Shown here one piece after another: positions 17,395-27,222 of a stretch of DNA of 64,000 bases (the first letter of the stretch is position 1; every line of letters begins with the position of its first letter). The notes under the pieces are model-generated. The model ran no database searches, was not told where the DNA came from, and was given only the letters and a program-made list of their open reading frames with translations. The translations under genes were made by a program, and so were the position numbers. Source of the DNA: Bacteroidaceae bacterium (GTDB lineage Bacteria; Bacteroidota; Bacteroidia; Bacteroidales; Bacteroidaceae); assembly GCA_017651245.1 (NCBI GenBank), contig JAGCDQ010000005.1:1-64000 (forward strand), in the 5' to 3' direction.

Positions 17395-18347
17395 TGCACG
17401 GACTGGTCATTAGAAACACGGGGTACAGCTACACCGTCAAGTCAGATGCGGGAGAGGTCTTTGAATGCAAAGTCAAAGGCAACTTCCGCATTCGTGGCAT
17501 TCGCACGACCAATCCCGTGGCGATAGGAGACAAGGTGACATTCGTTCCCCAGGAGGTGGAGGGTGACATTGAGCAAGCCAAGCAAGGTCTCATCACAGAG
17601 TTGGACGACCGCAAGAACTATATCATCCGCAAGTCCACCAACCTCTCCAAACAGTCCCACATCATCGCCGCCAACGTCGATATGTGCTTCCTTATCGTCA
17701 CCATCCAGCAACCCGAGACCCCCCTCCAGTTCATCGACCGCTTCTTGGCAAGTGCCGAAGCATACAGTGTGCCCGTCACCCTCATTTTCAACAAGATTGA
17801 CATCATCGACGAAGAGTGGAAGGACTACCTCAACGGCGTGGTCAATCTCTACGAAACGGTCGGCTATCCCTGCCGATGCATCTCCGCCACCACAGGAGAA
17901 GGCGTGGAAGCCCTACGGGAAGAACTGAAGGGAAAAATTACCCTCCTCTCAGGCAACAGCGGTGTGGGCAAATCCACCCTCATCAACGCCCTCTTCCCCC
18001 ACCTCCACCTCCGCACCAGCGAAATCAGCGATGCCTACAGTACAGGAAAGCACACCACCACCTTCTCCGAGATGTACGAAACCGAAGAAGGCGGTTACAT
18101 CATCGACACTCCTGGCATCAAGGGCTTTGGCACTTTCGACATGAAGAAGGAGGAAGTGAGCCACTACTTCAAGGAAATCTTCCGCATCTCTGCCGACTGC
18201 CGTTTCAGCAACTGCACCCACACCCACGAACCCCACTGTGCTGTGCGTGAGGCAGTGGAACGCCACGACATCGCCGAAAGCCGTTACAACTCCTATCTCT
18301 CCATGCTCGAAGATGAAAAAGAAGACAAATACCGCCCTGCTTATTAG
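17394..18347 (+). CDS. rsgA: Small ribosomal subunit biogenesis GTPase RsgA
   Basis: RsgA (YjeQ) is a circularly permuted GTPase that tests the maturing 30S subunit. The 317-aa product has an N-terminal OB domain (about 1-80), then the permuted G domain with the G4 motif FNKID, the P-loop LLSGNSGVGKSTLINAL and G3 DTPGIKGFG. A C-terminal zinc knuckle follows, with the ligands in DCRFSNCTHTHEPHC. It starts on the last base of frr and overlaps the next gene by 35 bp. Both coupled genes serve ribosome function. Confidence 0.96.
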   Translation: MHGLVIRNTGYSYTVKSDAGEVFECKVKGNFRIRGIRTTNPVAIGDKVTFVPQEVEGDIEQAKQGLITELDDRKNYIIRKSTNLSKQSHIIAANVDMCFLIVTIQQPETPLQFIDRFLASAEAYSVPVTLIFNKIDIIDEEWKDYLNGVVNLYETVGYPCRCISATTGEGVEALREELKGKITLLSGNSGVGKSTLINALFPHLHLRTSEISDAYSTGKHTTTFSEMYETEEGGYIIDTPGIKGFGTFDMKKEEVSHYFKEIFRISADCRFSNCTHTHEPHCAVREAVERHDIAESRYNSYLSMLEDEKEDKYRPAY

Positions 18348-19149
18348 TTTCGTCTTGTGGTTGACGACCTTGTCGGCAACGGCACAGACCTACGAATCCT
18401 TCATCGAGAAAGGACTTGCCGCTGCCCAAGCACAACAATACGACGAAGCCATCGAGCAATTCCGTCAGGCACTCCGACTCTCCCCCGACGATATCCGCAA
18501 TGCCCTCACCTACGCCAACATCGCCCATATACAGGAACTCAAGGGAGAACAGATGAAAGCACTCGACAGCTATGACCTGGCACTCGGCATCGCCCCCCTC
18601 AACGTGCCCATCCTCAAATCACAGGCGGACCTCTTCCTGACGATGGGCAACCAAAGCAAGGCACTCCTCAACTACACCAAGATACTGGACGTGGCACCCA
18701 ATAACATCGAGGCGCTCCTCGCTCGTGCCTACATCTACCAACAACAACGTAACTATCAAGGAGCCAAGACCGACTACGAACGGCTCCTCACCCTCGAACC
18801 CAACAACTACGCCGCTTTGCTCGGCGTCGTCCTCCTTTTCCAGAACGCCAACAAACCGCAGGAAGCCCTCAGCCGACTCACCCTCCTCATTGACCAATAC
18901 CCTGACAAGGCAGAACTCTACTCCGTCCGTGCCGAAATCGAGGCAGAAGCCAAACAATCCGAACTCGCCATCATGGATCTAGACAAAGCCATCACCCTTG
19001 AGCCCGAGAATAAGAACATGATTCTCACTCGTGCTTACCTCCACCTGAAAGAAGGGCACAAGCACCTCGCCAAACAGGACTTCCAACGTGCTATTCAACT
19101 CGGTGTTCCCCAAGGGCAACTGAAGGAGGAACTCAAACAATGCAAGTAG
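18313..19149 (+). CDS. Periplasmic tetratricopeptide-repeat protein
   Basis: A 278-aa protein with a signal peptide (KKKTNTALLISFVLWLTTLS, then ATAQ) followed by about six TPR units covering residues 28-270, such as AAQAQQYDEAIEQFRQALRL. TPR arrays mediate protein-protein contacts; no catalytic domain is visible. I chose the ATG at 18313, which overlaps the end of rsgA by 35 bp, because the signal peptide begins there. The upstream in-frame extension would lie entirely inside rsgA. The partner is unknown. Confidence 0.85.
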   Translation: MKKKTNTALLISFVLWLTTLSATAQTYESFIEKGLAAAQAQQYDEAIEQFRQALRLSPDDIRNALTYANIAHIQELKGEQMKALDSYDLALGIAPLNVPILKSQADLFLTMGNQSKALLNYTKILDVAPNNIEALLARAYIYQQQRNYQGAKTDYERLLTLEPNNYAALLGVVLLFQNANKPQEALSRLTLLIDQYPDKAELYSVRAEIEAEAKQSELAIMDLDKAITLEPENKNMILTRAYLHLKEGHKHLAKQDFQRAIQLGVPQGQLKEELKQCK

Positions 19150-19221
19150 TACGTACACTCTACATTATTAATAATATCTCATCATACATAACAAACACAA
19201 TCTTTACAATCAATTTACCTT

Positions 19222-21531
19222 ATGAAAAAATTTATCTTTACAACTTTTGCAGTAGTTCTAGGAAGTATCAGCACCATCACGGCGCAAGTACAACTGCAGC
19301 CTAACAACATTGACGAAGTTCTCAAAGCCATGACGCTAGAGGAGAAAGCCATGCTTGTAGTGGGTGGCAATCGTCAGATAGGGGCAACCAATAATGGCAT
19401 GATTGGAGGACACGCCCAACGTGTGCCTGGCGCCGCTGGCACCACACAGGCGATACCACGACTTGGCATCCCCTCCACCGTCCTCACTGACGGACCTGCT
19501 GGTGTCAGAATCAATCCCCGCCGCGACAACGACACCAACACCTATTTCTGCACGGGTTTCCCTGTGGGAACAGCTCTTGCCTGTACGTGGAACGTGCCAC
19601 TCGTAGAGGAAGTGGGCAAATGTATCGGTAACGAAGTGCTGGAATATGGCTGCGACGTGTTACTTGCCCCAGGTATGAACATCCACCGTTCCCCTCTTTG
19701 CGGTCGTAATTTCGAATACTATTCCGAAGACCCCTTCGTGACAGGTAAGATTGCCGCTGCCTATGTGCGAGGCATCCAGAGTCAAGGAGTGGGCACTTCT
19801 ATCAAGCATTTTGCCGCCAACTCGCAAGAGACCAATCGTATGGGGGTAGATGAAGTCATGTCGCAACGTGCCCTCCGCGAGATTTACCTCAAGGGATTCG
19901 AAATTGCTGTCCGCGAGGCAGCCCCTTGGACCATCATGTCCTCCTACAACCGCATCAATGGTCCTTTCACCCAAGAGAACCGTGAACTTCTCACCACCAT
20001 TTTGCGTGACGAATGGGGTTTCGACGGTATTGTCATGACTGACTGGACAGGTCTGCGTAACACTGCCGCTCAAATTCAGGCAGGTAATGACCTTATGGAA
20101 CCAGGAGCCGACGCTCAAATCAAAGACATCATTGACAAGGTGAAAAGCGGAGTCTTGGCAGAATCCGACCTCGACATCTGTGTGAAGCGCATTCTCCAAT
20201 ATCTCGTCAAGACTCCAGCTTTCCGAGCCTATAAATACTCCAACAAGCCCGATTTACAGGCACACGCTGCTGTCACCCGTCGAAGTGCCACAGAGGGAAT
20301 GGTGCTGCTCAAGAATGAGGGAAACACCCTCCCGATGAAGAACACCAAAACCGTCTCTGTCTTTGGCGTCACCTCCTACGATTTCATCGCTGGTGGTAGT
20401 GGCTCTGGCGATGTCAACAAGGCATATACCATTGACTTGATGCAAGGACTCAATGAAGCAGGACTGACTGTGAACAAGAAACTGGCAGACCTCTACAAGA
20501 GTTATCAAAATTATCAAAACAGCATCACGGCAGCTTCGCCCGCACGTGGCGGATGGTTCTGGGGTAAAGCAGTCCTGCCCGAAATGCCTGTCAGTCGTCC
20601 TGTTGTCAACGTACAGGCACAAGAATCCGACCTTGCCATCATAACCCTCGGCAGACAAGCAGGTGAAGGTTCTGACCGTCAGGAAGAGGGAGACTTCACT
20701 CTCACCGAGGTGGAACGACAACTCATCGCTGATGTATGTAACGCCTTCCATCTTGCCAAGAAACCTGTGGTAGTGGTACTCAATATGGGCAATGTCATCG
20801 AAACTGCTTCGTGGAAGGGTATGCCCGACGCCATTCTCCTTGCTTGGCAACCTGGACAAGAGGGTGGCTATTCCGTCGCTGACGTGCTGACTGGAAAGGC
20901 ATACCCATCAGGCAAACTCACTATGACGTGGCCTAATAGCCTCATCGACCTTCCATCCAGTGCCAATTTCCCCAATGTGCGTCCTACGACAGCGAACCGC
21001 ATGCGAGGCAACAACAAGGTGGAATTCCAAGACTACACCAAACACATGGAGGGCATCAATGTAGGCTATCGCTACTTCACCTCCTCCGACAAGTCTGTGT
21101 CATACCCCTTTGGCTTTGGTCTCAGCTATACGACTTTCTCTTATAGCAAACCCGTCATCAAAGCCACGAAGGACGGACTCACAGCCTCCATCACCGTCAC
21201 GAACACAGGCACAATGGCAGGCAAGGAAGTCGTGCAACTCTACGTCAGTGCCCCATCGGGAGGTCTTGAGAAGCCTGCCCGCGAACTGAAGTCCTTTGCC
21301 AAGACCCAAGAACTTCAACCCAAGCAGAGCCAGACACTCACCATGAAGCTCTCCCTATACGATCTCGCTTCCTACAACGAAGCCACCCAAAGTTGGGAAA
21401 CAGCCCCGGGCAAATACAACATCAGCTTTGGAGCCAGCGTAGAGGATATCCGTGCCACAGCCCCCTACAGCCTTTCCAAGCAGTATACAGTGAAGTGTCA
21501 TGATGTAATGAAACCCAACATGGAACTCTAA
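19222..21531 (+). CDS. Secreted GH3 beta-glucosidase/beta-xylosidase
   Basis: A 769-aa protein with a signal peptide (MKKFIFTTFAVVLGSISTI). The GH3 (alpha/beta)8 barrel contains GIPSTVLTDGPAGVRI, KHFAANSQETNR and the nucleophile Asp in FDGIVMTDWTG (about 273). It is followed by the alpha/beta-sandwich domain (GGSGSGDVN, about 395) and a C-terminal fibronectin-III-like domain (YPFGFGLSYTTFSYS). It removes terminal beta-linked glucose or xylose from oligosaccharides, presumably in the periplasm. It is separated from the TPR gene by 72 bp and followed by a strong terminator at 21554-21598. Specificity cannot be fixed from sequence. Confidence 0.93.
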   Translation: MKKFIFTTFAVVLGSISTITAQVQLQPNNIDEVLKAMTLEEKAMLVVGGNRQIGATNNGMIGGHAQRVPGAAGTTQAIPRLGIPSTVLTDGPAGVRINPRRDNDTNTYFCTGFPVGTALACTWNVPLVEEVGKCIGNEVLEYGCDVLLAPGMNIHRSPLCGRNFEYYSEDPFVTGKIAAAYVRGIQSQGVGTSIKHFAANSQETNRMGVDEVMSQRALREIYLKGFEIAVREAAPWTIMSSYNRINGPFTQENRELLTTILRDEWGFDGIVMTDWTGLRNTAAQIQAGNDLMEPGADAQIKDIIDKVKSGVLAESDLDICVKRILQYLVKTPAFRAYKYSNKPDLQAHAAVTRRSATEGMVLLKNEGNTLPMKNTKTVSVFGVTSYDFIAGGSGSGDVNKAYTIDLMQGLNEAGLTVNKKLADLYKSYQNYQNSITAASPARGGWFWGKAVLPEMPVSRPVVNVQAQESDLAIITLGRQAGEGSDRQEEGDFTLTEVERQLIADVCNAFHLAKKPVVVVLNMGNVIETASWKGMPDAILLAWQPGQEGGYSVADVLTGKAYPSGKLTMTWPNSLIDLPSSANFPNVRPTTANRMRGNNKVEFQDYTKHMEGINVGYRYFTSSDKSVSYPFGFGLSYTTFSYSKPVIKATKDGLTASITVTNTGTMAGKEVVQLYVSAPSGGLEKPARELKSFAKTQELQPKQSQTLTMKLSLYDLASYNEATQSWETAPGKYNISFGASVEDIRATAPYSLSKQYTVKCHDVMKPNMEL

Positions 21532-21553
21532 GCAAGGAGCATCTATTCAAGAT

Positions 21554-21598
21554 AGAGAAAGTTTTTTCGCTCGAAAACGAAAAAACTTTCTCTTTTTG
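21554..21598 (+). terminator. Strong intrinsic terminator after GH3
   Basis: 16-nt arms AGAGAAAGTTTTTTCG (21554-21569) and CGAAAAAACTTTCTCT (21578-21593) with an 8-nt loop, followed by TTTTG. Confidence 0.85.
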
Positions 21599-21621
21599 TT
21601 CGTTTAATCGATTTTTTGCAC

Positions 21622-21629
21622 TACCTTTG
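21622..21629 (+). promoter_or_regulatory. -7 box of the tRNA-Asn promoter
   Basis: TACCTTTG, 17 bp before the mature tRNA 5' end. The nearest TTTG (21595-21598) gives a 23-bp spacing, longer than ideal. Confidence 0.6.
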
Positions 21630-21646
21630 CAACTGTTTTTAAGATT

Positions 21647-21720
21647 GCTTCAGTAGCTCAGTTGGTTAGAGCACATGACTGTTAATCATGGGGTCGTTGG
21701 TTCAAGCCCATCCTGAAGCG
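21647..21720 (+). tRNA. tRNA-Asn (anticodon GTT)
   Basis: A 74-nt cloverleaf. The acceptor stem is GCTTCAG/CTGAAGC with discriminator G. The D arm is GCTC/GAGC with loop AGTTGGTTA. The anticodon stem is CATGA/TCATG with loop CTGTTAA, so the anticodon is GTT (Asn). The T arm is GTTGG/CCATC with loop TTCAAGC. The CCA end is not encoded. The T stem has a U-U mismatch at its second pair. A promoter box and a downstream hairpin show a monocistronic unit. Confidence 0.95.
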
Positions 21721-21726
21721 CACAAA

Positions 21727-21768
21727 AAGAAGGAGTTACGATTCATCGCAACTCCTTCTTCATTTTTA
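21727..21768. terminator. Bidirectional terminator between tRNA-Asn and GH43
   Basis: Arms AAGAAGGAGTT (21727-21737) and AACTCCTTCTT (21750-21760), followed by CATTTTTA on the plus strand. It lies between a plus-strand tRNA and the 3' end of a minus-strand gene. Confidence 0.75.
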
Positions 21769-21784
21769 TTCCTATGTCTCTTTT

Positions 21785-23320
21785 TCAATTGGAACCTATC
21801 AACACCTTCTTGCCCCCTTTGACGTAAATGCCCTTGGTCGGGTTGGTGACGGGAACTCCCTGAAGCGTGTAGAAAACGGAGGAGTCATCTTTAGATGGTT
21901 CATTCACCGCATCTATTACAGAGGTGAACTCATTGAACTGCCACCAATCCCAATTGAAGAGAGTCGTGGAGGACGAGCCTGAGAAACTGAAATGCACTGC
22001 ATGGACGCCTGTGGGAACATTGGTCAGGTCAACCGTTCTTTCTTCCCATACTTTATCTCCTCCTGTCTCAGCAATAGGAATCCTTGCCAGGATTTTTCCT
22101 CGAGCATGGTCTTGACGGATGATAAGAGTGCCTTTGCCGTTGGCTGATGCTACACGAAGCGTGATGGACTTGGGGCCTTCCGTTCCGAAATCAATATTCG
22201 CCACACGCATGGAGTCCCCGGCATGTATATCGGTCACATAGACTCCTTCCGACTCATCGCCCACCACACTGATACCCATAGCCGCATTCAGCGTCTCTGC
22301 CTGCTGCTGAATATAGGGATTCATCGTACAAAGAGCTTTCACACCCTTACGGGTGGCAGTAATGGGTTGAATGGTGCCATCAACATTGAAGTGCATCTCC
22401 TCCACAGCCATACTGCGATTGAATCCGCCACCACCTTTCGCCCATCCTGTATGGTAAAAGAAATAATCTTTGCCCTGATAATGCACCATGCCGCTGTGGT
22501 TGGTGAAAGAGCCTGTATCCTGTTGCTTCATCACTACTCCCTTGTATTCCCAAGGTCCTTCTGGACTTTTGCTCATGCTGTAGGAAATGTGTTCGGGCAC
22601 ACCACCTGCCGCATACATCAAATAGTAGTTGTCACCACGCTTATCAAGCCAAGGACCTTCTTCGTAGCAATCTTTTCCCGTCACGTTATCGTCCACCTTC
22701 ACACCACCAAAAGCTTCTTCCGTCAGCGGAACCTCAACAATACCATTTTGGCCGATTTTGGTGTTAATGGCAATCGGGAGGCTCAACAACTTGGCATAGC
22801 ACAACTTGTTGTTTCCCCAATAGAGATAAATCTGTCCATCATCGTCGATAAACACGGTAGGGTCAATGTCGCCCCCTTCGCCTGTATCGAAGAGGGGTCT
22901 CCTGAGGAAATCCGTGAAAGGACCAGAAGGCTTTTTGCTTCGTCCAAAACCGATATAATGTCGCCAGTCATTGGGTTTTGACAAACACATATACCAATAA
23001 TAATAGTCGCCTTTCTTGACACACTGACTTGCCCAGCAGGTACCTTCACGACCCCATTGGAAAGCGGTACGGGGCATCGCATTACCATGGTCTGTCCAAT
23101 TCACCATATCAACCGTGGAATAGACACGCCAACGCTCCATGTAATAGAAGTCATTGACTCCAGGCACATTCATGTCTTCATCACAATACACATAAAGGCT
23201 GTCGTTGCCCTCGAAGACTATCGGAGCAGGATCGGCAGTGTAACAATGTGTCACAATTGGGTTCTGCGCCCATACAGCAGACGCCATGAAAAGGAATCCG
23301 CACAAAGTTTTTATTCTCAT
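21785..23320 (-). CDS. Secreted GH43 glycosidase with C-terminal carbohydrate-binding module
   Basis: A 511-aa protein with a signal peptide ([20 protein letters not shown]). The five-bladed GH43 propeller carries the base Asp30 in [11 protein letters not shown], the modulator Asp in [14 protein letters not shown] and the acid Glu in [16 protein letters not shown]. From about 350 a CBM6-like sandwich follows, ending [20 protein letters not shown]. The last residues [20 protein letters not shown] are a Bacteroidetes secretion-type tail. It probably removes arabinose or xylose from xylan side chains. Its start overlaps the GH95 stop by 4 bp (ATGA), so the two are coupled. Confidence 0.92.
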   Translation of the reverse strand: MRIKTLCGFLFMASAVWAQNPIVTHCYTADPAPIVFEGNDSLYVYCDEDMNVPGVNDFYYMERWRVYSTVDMVNWTDHGNAMPRTAFQWGREGTCWASQCVKKGDYYYWYMCLSKPNDWRHYIGFGRSKKPSGPFTDFLRRPLFDTGEGGDIDPTVFIDDDGQIYLYWGNNKLCYAKLLSLPIAINTKIGQNGIVEVPLTEEAFGGVKVDDNVTGKDCYEEGPWLDKRGDNYYLMYAAGGVPEHISYSMSKSPEGPWEYKGVVMKQQDTGSFTNHSGMVHYQGKDYFFYHTGWAKGGGGFNRSMAVEEMHFNVDGTIQPITATRKGVKALCTMNPYIQQQAETLNAAMGISVVGDESEGVYVTDIHAGDSMRVANIDFGTEGPKSITLRVASANGKGTLIIRQDHARGKILARIPIAETGGDKVWEERTVDLTNVPTGVHAVHFSFSGSSSTTLFNWDWWQFNEFTSVIDAVNEPSKDDSSVFYTLQGVPVTNPTKGIYVKGGKKVLIGSN

Positions 23321-25950
23321 TTTTTCAATATCTTTCTATAGGTTTCCTTACCCTTTTGACTCTCTCGTTCCATATAGATGCCATGACCTGCTGATGTAAC
23401 AGGACGTCCATTCAAGTCGTAGGATGAAACGGCAGATGTGGAATTGACTGACTGAACTTCTTCAATGGCAGAACCCACGGGTGCAACCTGATAGTCCCTT
23501 CCCGCTTCAGTGGACAAGTCATACTCATACACTTTTTTGACAGCAAGTTTGGGGGCAGTGCTCAACGATTTTGCCAATTGAGGAGTCTTGATGTCAGCAG
23601 GGGCATAGAGCGGATTAGGGCATTCACCTGTTGCTTCCTTCAATCCTTCACCTTCAAGTGGTATATACGAACGCAAACGAAGCACTCCACCAATGTTGGA
23701 ATGGATGTTTGCCACTTGCAGGCTTCCCTCATCCCATGCCATGCTGACTTCGAAACCACCACGAGCGCACAAACCCGACACGGAACCTTTTGTCCACTTT
23801 GCAGGTAGAGACGGCAAGAGATGGATAGCACCATCATGGCTCTGCAACAACATCTCGGCAATACCTGCTGTAGCTCCAAAGTTTCCATCTATCTGAAATG
23901 GCGGATGTGCATCAAACAGATTGGGGAAAGTACGTCCATTGGGGTAATTCTTTGTATCAGCCTCGTCCTCAGAGGGCAATAGCTTGAGCATGTTACTCAA
24001 GATGGTGAGGGCATGATCGCCATCCAGCATACGCGCCCAAAAGCAAATCTTCCATCCCAGACTCCAACCTGTCGCCTCATCACCACGATCCTTGAGTGTC
24101 TGTTTTGCTGCCGCAAAAAGTTCGTTGTGGGAGTAAGGACTAATCTGGTTGGAAGGGAACAACCCATAGAGGTGGGAAATATGACGATGATGGTACTCAC
24201 TACCATCGGCGTCAACAAGCCACTCCAGCAACTGCTTGCGACTACCTATCTGCATAGGGGGCAATTGAGCAAGAGCCTCTTTCAACGTCTGCTGGTAAGC
24301 TACATCTTCTTCCAGTATCTCAGCAGCCTTCAATGTGCTGGAGAGAGCATCAAAGGCTATTTGGTTATCCATGGTGCAACCTGCCGTGATAGGGGTTGAC
24401 TTGCCAGAAGGACCCTGTTCGGGACTCACAGAGGGCACCACCACCAACCAGTTATTATAACCAGGATGGGGTTGCATATAATCAAGATAGAAGTCGGCTG
24501 TACCCTTGATGACAGGATACCATTCTCGAAGCCATTCTTTATCGCCTGTGTAGAGGTAGTGTTGCCACAAATGAGTGGCAAGCCATGCGCCTCCGTTGGG
24601 GTACATTCCCCAGAAAGCACCATCGACAGGACCAGCGATACGCCAAATGTCGGTGTTATGATGCGCCATCCAGCCATCACACCCATACATCTGCTTAGCA
24701 GTGATTGCACCCGTTTCACTCAAATCCTTAATCATGGAGAACAAAGGTTCTGAAGTCTCTGACAAGTTGCAGACTTCAGCTGGCCAATAGTTCATCTCTG
24801 CATTGATATTGATGGTGTACTTCGAATCCCAAGGAGCATCGCGTTTGTCATTCCAGACACCTTGCAGATTGGCAGGCTGACCACCTGGCTGAGAGGAGGA
24901 AATGAGCAAGTATCTACCATAATTGAAGAGCAATGCCACCATTCCCCAGTCTTTGCTACCCGTGAAAGCATCCAGACGCTGATCGGTGGGCAACTGACTG
25001 TTGTTGGTCGATGGCAAGGAAAGATGTACACGATTGTATTGCTCCTGATATGCCTCTACATGACGGGCCAGCAGGGTTTCATAGTCATACTGGGATGCCT
25101 CTTCCAAGTATTTCTGATTCTTGGCAGCCGCATCGCCCGAGACATCATGATAATTGACGAAATTGGTGGCAGCTGAAATATAGATGGTTGCTTTCTTGGA
25201 GTTCTTAACCCAAAGGAGTCCCGAAGAACCATAGTTGTTCACCGTACCATCAGCTTCCACCTTATAGACACACTGTGCTTTCAACTTCCCATTGATCCCT
25301 TCTTGACTTTCACCCTGAATCGTGGCAACCACGCCGTCCATATCCTTTTTGTAGGTGGTGTTGAAGATGCATGAATGCTGAATCATGATATTCATCTCCT
25401 TGTCCGATTCCAATTGCATGACTATCACTCCATCTGTCATTGAGGCAAACGTGGTTCTCGAATAATTGTAATACTCCTCCCCATCTTTCACCTTGAAGGT
25501 GACTTTCGACAAAGCTGTCTGCAAATCCAATTCACGACGATAGTCTGTCACATTTTTCTCAGAAACACCTAATTGAGAAATCTTCAAACTGCCCAATGTC
25601 AGATAACGCATTCCATGAGGTCCTTTCACGAACTGGTTGTTAATGAGCGTTTCAGCTTCTGACTCCTTTCCACTGAAGATGAGGTCTCTGACCTTATCCA
25701 GATAGTTCAACGAAGTTTTGCTATTGTTGTTGTGAGGGCCACCCGACCAGAAAGTCTCTTCATTCAGCTGAATTTCATCAGCCTGAATACCTCCATACAC
25801 CATTGCGCCCAAATGGGAGTTACCAATAGGGAGTGCCTCCAACCAGATTTTGGCAGGAGTGTCATACCAGAGTTTCTCTGTGTTATCATCTTGTGCCATC
25901 ACGATGCCTACAGGTAGCATCATGGCAAGGAAAAAGATTAGTTTCTTCAT
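23317..25950 (-). CDS. Secreted GH95 alpha-L-fucosidase/galactosidase
   Basis: An 877-aa protein with signal peptide [20 protein letters not shown]. It has the GH95 N-terminal beta domain ([19 protein letters not shown], then [15 protein letters not shown]) and the (alpha/alpha)6 barrel with [29 protein letters not shown] and [19 protein letters not shown]. The C-terminus has a sandwich and the tail [20 protein letters not shown]. Family GH95 includes alpha-1,2-L-fucosidases and alpha-L-galactosidases that act on xyloglucan, pectin or host glycans. It is the first gene of a two-gene unit with GH43; together they suggest hemicellulose side-chain removal. Confidence 0.93.
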   Translation of the reverse strand: MKKLIFFLAMMLPVGIVMAQDDNTEKLWYDTPAKIWLEALPIGNSHLGAMVYGGIQADEIQLNEETFWSGGPHNNNSKTSLNYLDKVRDLIFSGKESEAETLINNQFVKGPHGMRYLTLGSLKISQLGVSEKNVTDYRRELDLQTALSKVTFKVKDGEEYYNYSRTTFASMTDGVIVMQLESDKEMNIMIQHSCIFNTTYKKDMDGVVATIQGESQEGINGKLKAQCVYKVEADGTVNNYGSSGLLWVKNSKKATIYISAATNFVNYHDVSGDAAAKNQKYLEEASQYDYETLLARHVEAYQEQYNRVHLSLPSTNNSQLPTDQRLDAFTGSKDWGMVALLFNYGRYLLISSSQPGGQPANLQGVWNDKRDAPWDSKYTININAEMNYWPAEVCNLSETSEPLFSMIKDLSETGAITAKQMYGCDGWMAHHNTDIWRIAGPVDGAFWGMYPNGGAWLATHLWQHYLYTGDKEWLREWYPVIKGTADFYLDYMQPHPGYNNWLVVVPSVSPEQGPSGKSTPITAGCTMDNQIAFDALSSTLKAAEILEEDVAYQQTLKEALAQLPPMQIGSRKQLLEWLVDADGSEYHHRHISHLYGLFPSNQISPYSHNELFAAAKQTLKDRGDEATGWSLGWKICFWARMLDGDHALTILSNMLKLLPSEDEADTKNYPNGRTFPNLFDAHPPFQIDGNFGATAGIAEMLLQSHDGAIHLLPSLPAKWTKGSVSGLCARGGFEVSMAWDEGSLQVANIHSNIGGVLRLRSYIPLEGEGLKEATGECPNPLYAPADIKTPQLAKSLSTAPKLAVKKVYEYDLSTEAGRDYQVAPVGSAIEEVQSVNSTSAVSSYDLNGRPVTSAGHGIYMERESQKGKETYRKILKK

Positions 25951-25990
25951 TCAAAATAGTTTTTGAGGGTTTTAATTCGTTTTGATGCTA

Positions 25991-25998
25991 CAAAGGTA
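25991..25998 (-). promoter_or_regulatory. -7 box of the GH95-GH43 promoter
   Basis: TACCTTTG on the minus strand, 41 bp upstream of the GH95 ATG. No clear -33 TTTG is at the expected distance. Confidence 0.55.
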
Positions 25999-26115
25999 CG
26001 GCTTTTCCTTTTTTTCGACTTTCATTTTTGTAACATATCCTTTTCCCTTCTTTCCTTTTTCCCCTATTGTGGAAACATTTTTTTTAGAAAAAAGAACATC
26101 GAAGAGAAAAAATCG

Positions 26116-26123
26116 TATCTTTG
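26116..26123 (+). promoter_or_regulatory. -7 box before the 26.1-kb acyltransferase
   Basis: TATCTTTG, 19 bp before the ATG at 26142. It shows that the in-frame TTG at 26121 lies inside the promoter and is not the start. Confidence 0.6.
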
Positions 26124-26141
26124 CAGCAAATTCTTGTGGGT

Positions 26142-27221
26142 ATGACCAAGGAGGAAACGCAACAACTAAAAGGCATTGCCATTCTCATGATGGTGTGGTT
26201 GCATCTGTTCGGAACGAATACGGAGATTCTGGATGGATGCGAGAAATTCGTCTATCTATGGAATGGTGACCCGCTGATTTATGCCATGCGGAAGTTTGCC
26301 CGCATGTGCGTGGTGTTCTACACATTCCTTGGAGGCTATGGACTTTGCAAGGTGTATCAAAAGAATAACGATAACCTTAACCATAACCTTAACGATAACC
26401 TCAAACCTCAAATCTCCACCAATTTCCGCCGTGTATGGCGGCTCATGGCGAATTACTGGCTGGTTTTGTTGCTGTTTCTGGGCATTGCCATGTGGTTGCA
26501 ACCTGAGACCTACCCTGGTGGGTGGCGTGTGCTGCTAGAAAATATGACAGCCCTGAACTGTTCATATAATGACACGCTTTGGTTTCTCTTGCCCTATACC
26601 CTGCTGACGCTATTGGCGACCCCCATCATGCGGCTGGTGATGGGATTACATGGCAAATGGCTCTGGCTCTTTCTGGCTGTGGCATTGGCTGTGAAGGTAG
26701 TCATTTATGTGAACGAGACAACTTACACCAGTTGGCTGGGGTTGATCTGGCAGAATTTGCTGGCAGCAGCTGGACTTTTCTTCATGTTTGCCATCGGCGC
26801 ACTCTTTGCGAGGGATCGTCTGATGGAAAGGGTGGTGGCTGCCATCAAAAGATGGGTGGAACAATCTTTCGTGGTGCGGAAAATGAACGTGAGTATGTCT
26901 GCCGTCTGCTGCGTGCTGCTATTGTTGCTTTTCTTTGGCAGAATCTGCGTAGGTGCCTCGACACTGATCGACCCCATTTTCTTGCTGTCCATGATTCCCG
27001 TGTATCTATGCATCCAGCGTCCCCAATGGTTATCGGGCACATTGGCTTTTATCGGCAAGCATTCCACCAACATTTGGTTCACTCACCGATACATCTTAGT
27101 CCTTACGGGCACACTCATCACAGCGCTCCACTACCCTGTCGTCATGCTGACAGCGTTAGTGGGCATCTGCATTTTGTGCTCGTATGTGGTGAAAGGACTG
27201 ATGAAACTATTGAGAATGTAG
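26142..27221 (+). CDS. Acyltransferase-3 family membrane protein
   Basis: A 359-aa polytopic protein with the AT3-like start KGIAILMMVWLHLFG (conserved His in helix 1) and about ten hydrophobic helices. KHSTNIWFTHRYI near the C-terminus resembles the last-helix region of exopolysaccharide acyltransferases. It probably acylates a surface glycan. A hexamer/heptamer repeat tract (26367-26413) encodes the Asn-rich cytoplasmic stretch NDNLNHNLNDNLKPQ between helices without breaking the frame. It is convergent with the DUF4954 gene, which ends 1 bp after its stop. Confidence 0.82.
   Translation: MTKEETQQLKGIAILMMVWLHLFGTNTEILDGCEKFVYLWNGDPLIYAMRKFARMCVVFYTFLGGYGLCKVYQKNNDNLNHNLNDNLKPQISTNFRRVWRLMANYWLVLLLFLGIAMWLQPETYPGGWRVLLENMTALNCSYNDTLWFLLPYTLLTLLATPIMRLVMGLHGKWLWLFLAVALAVKVVIYVNETTYTSWLGLIWQNLLAAAGLFFMFAIGALFARDRLMERVVAAIKRWVEQSFVVRKMNVSMSAVCCVLLLLLFFGRICVGASTLIDPIFLLSMIPVYLCIQRPQWLSGTLAFIGKHSTNIWFTHRYILVLTGTLITALHYPVVMLTALVGICILCSYVVKGLMKLLRM
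26367..26413 (+). repeat. Hexamer-plus-heptamer tract inside the acyltransferase gene
   Basis: AACGAT-AACCTT-AACCAT-AACCTT-AACGAT followed by AACCTCA-AACCTCA-AATC. It encodes alternating Asn-X pairs followed by LKPQ. Both repeat families occur side by side here. Confidence 0.9.
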
Positions 27222-27222
27222 C

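Noticed and set aside
11570..25950. A complete polysaccharide utilisation locus
   Set aside because: GH51, GH3, GH43 and GH95 are present, but no SusC/SusD pair or hybrid sensor, and housekeeping genes and a tRNA lie between them.
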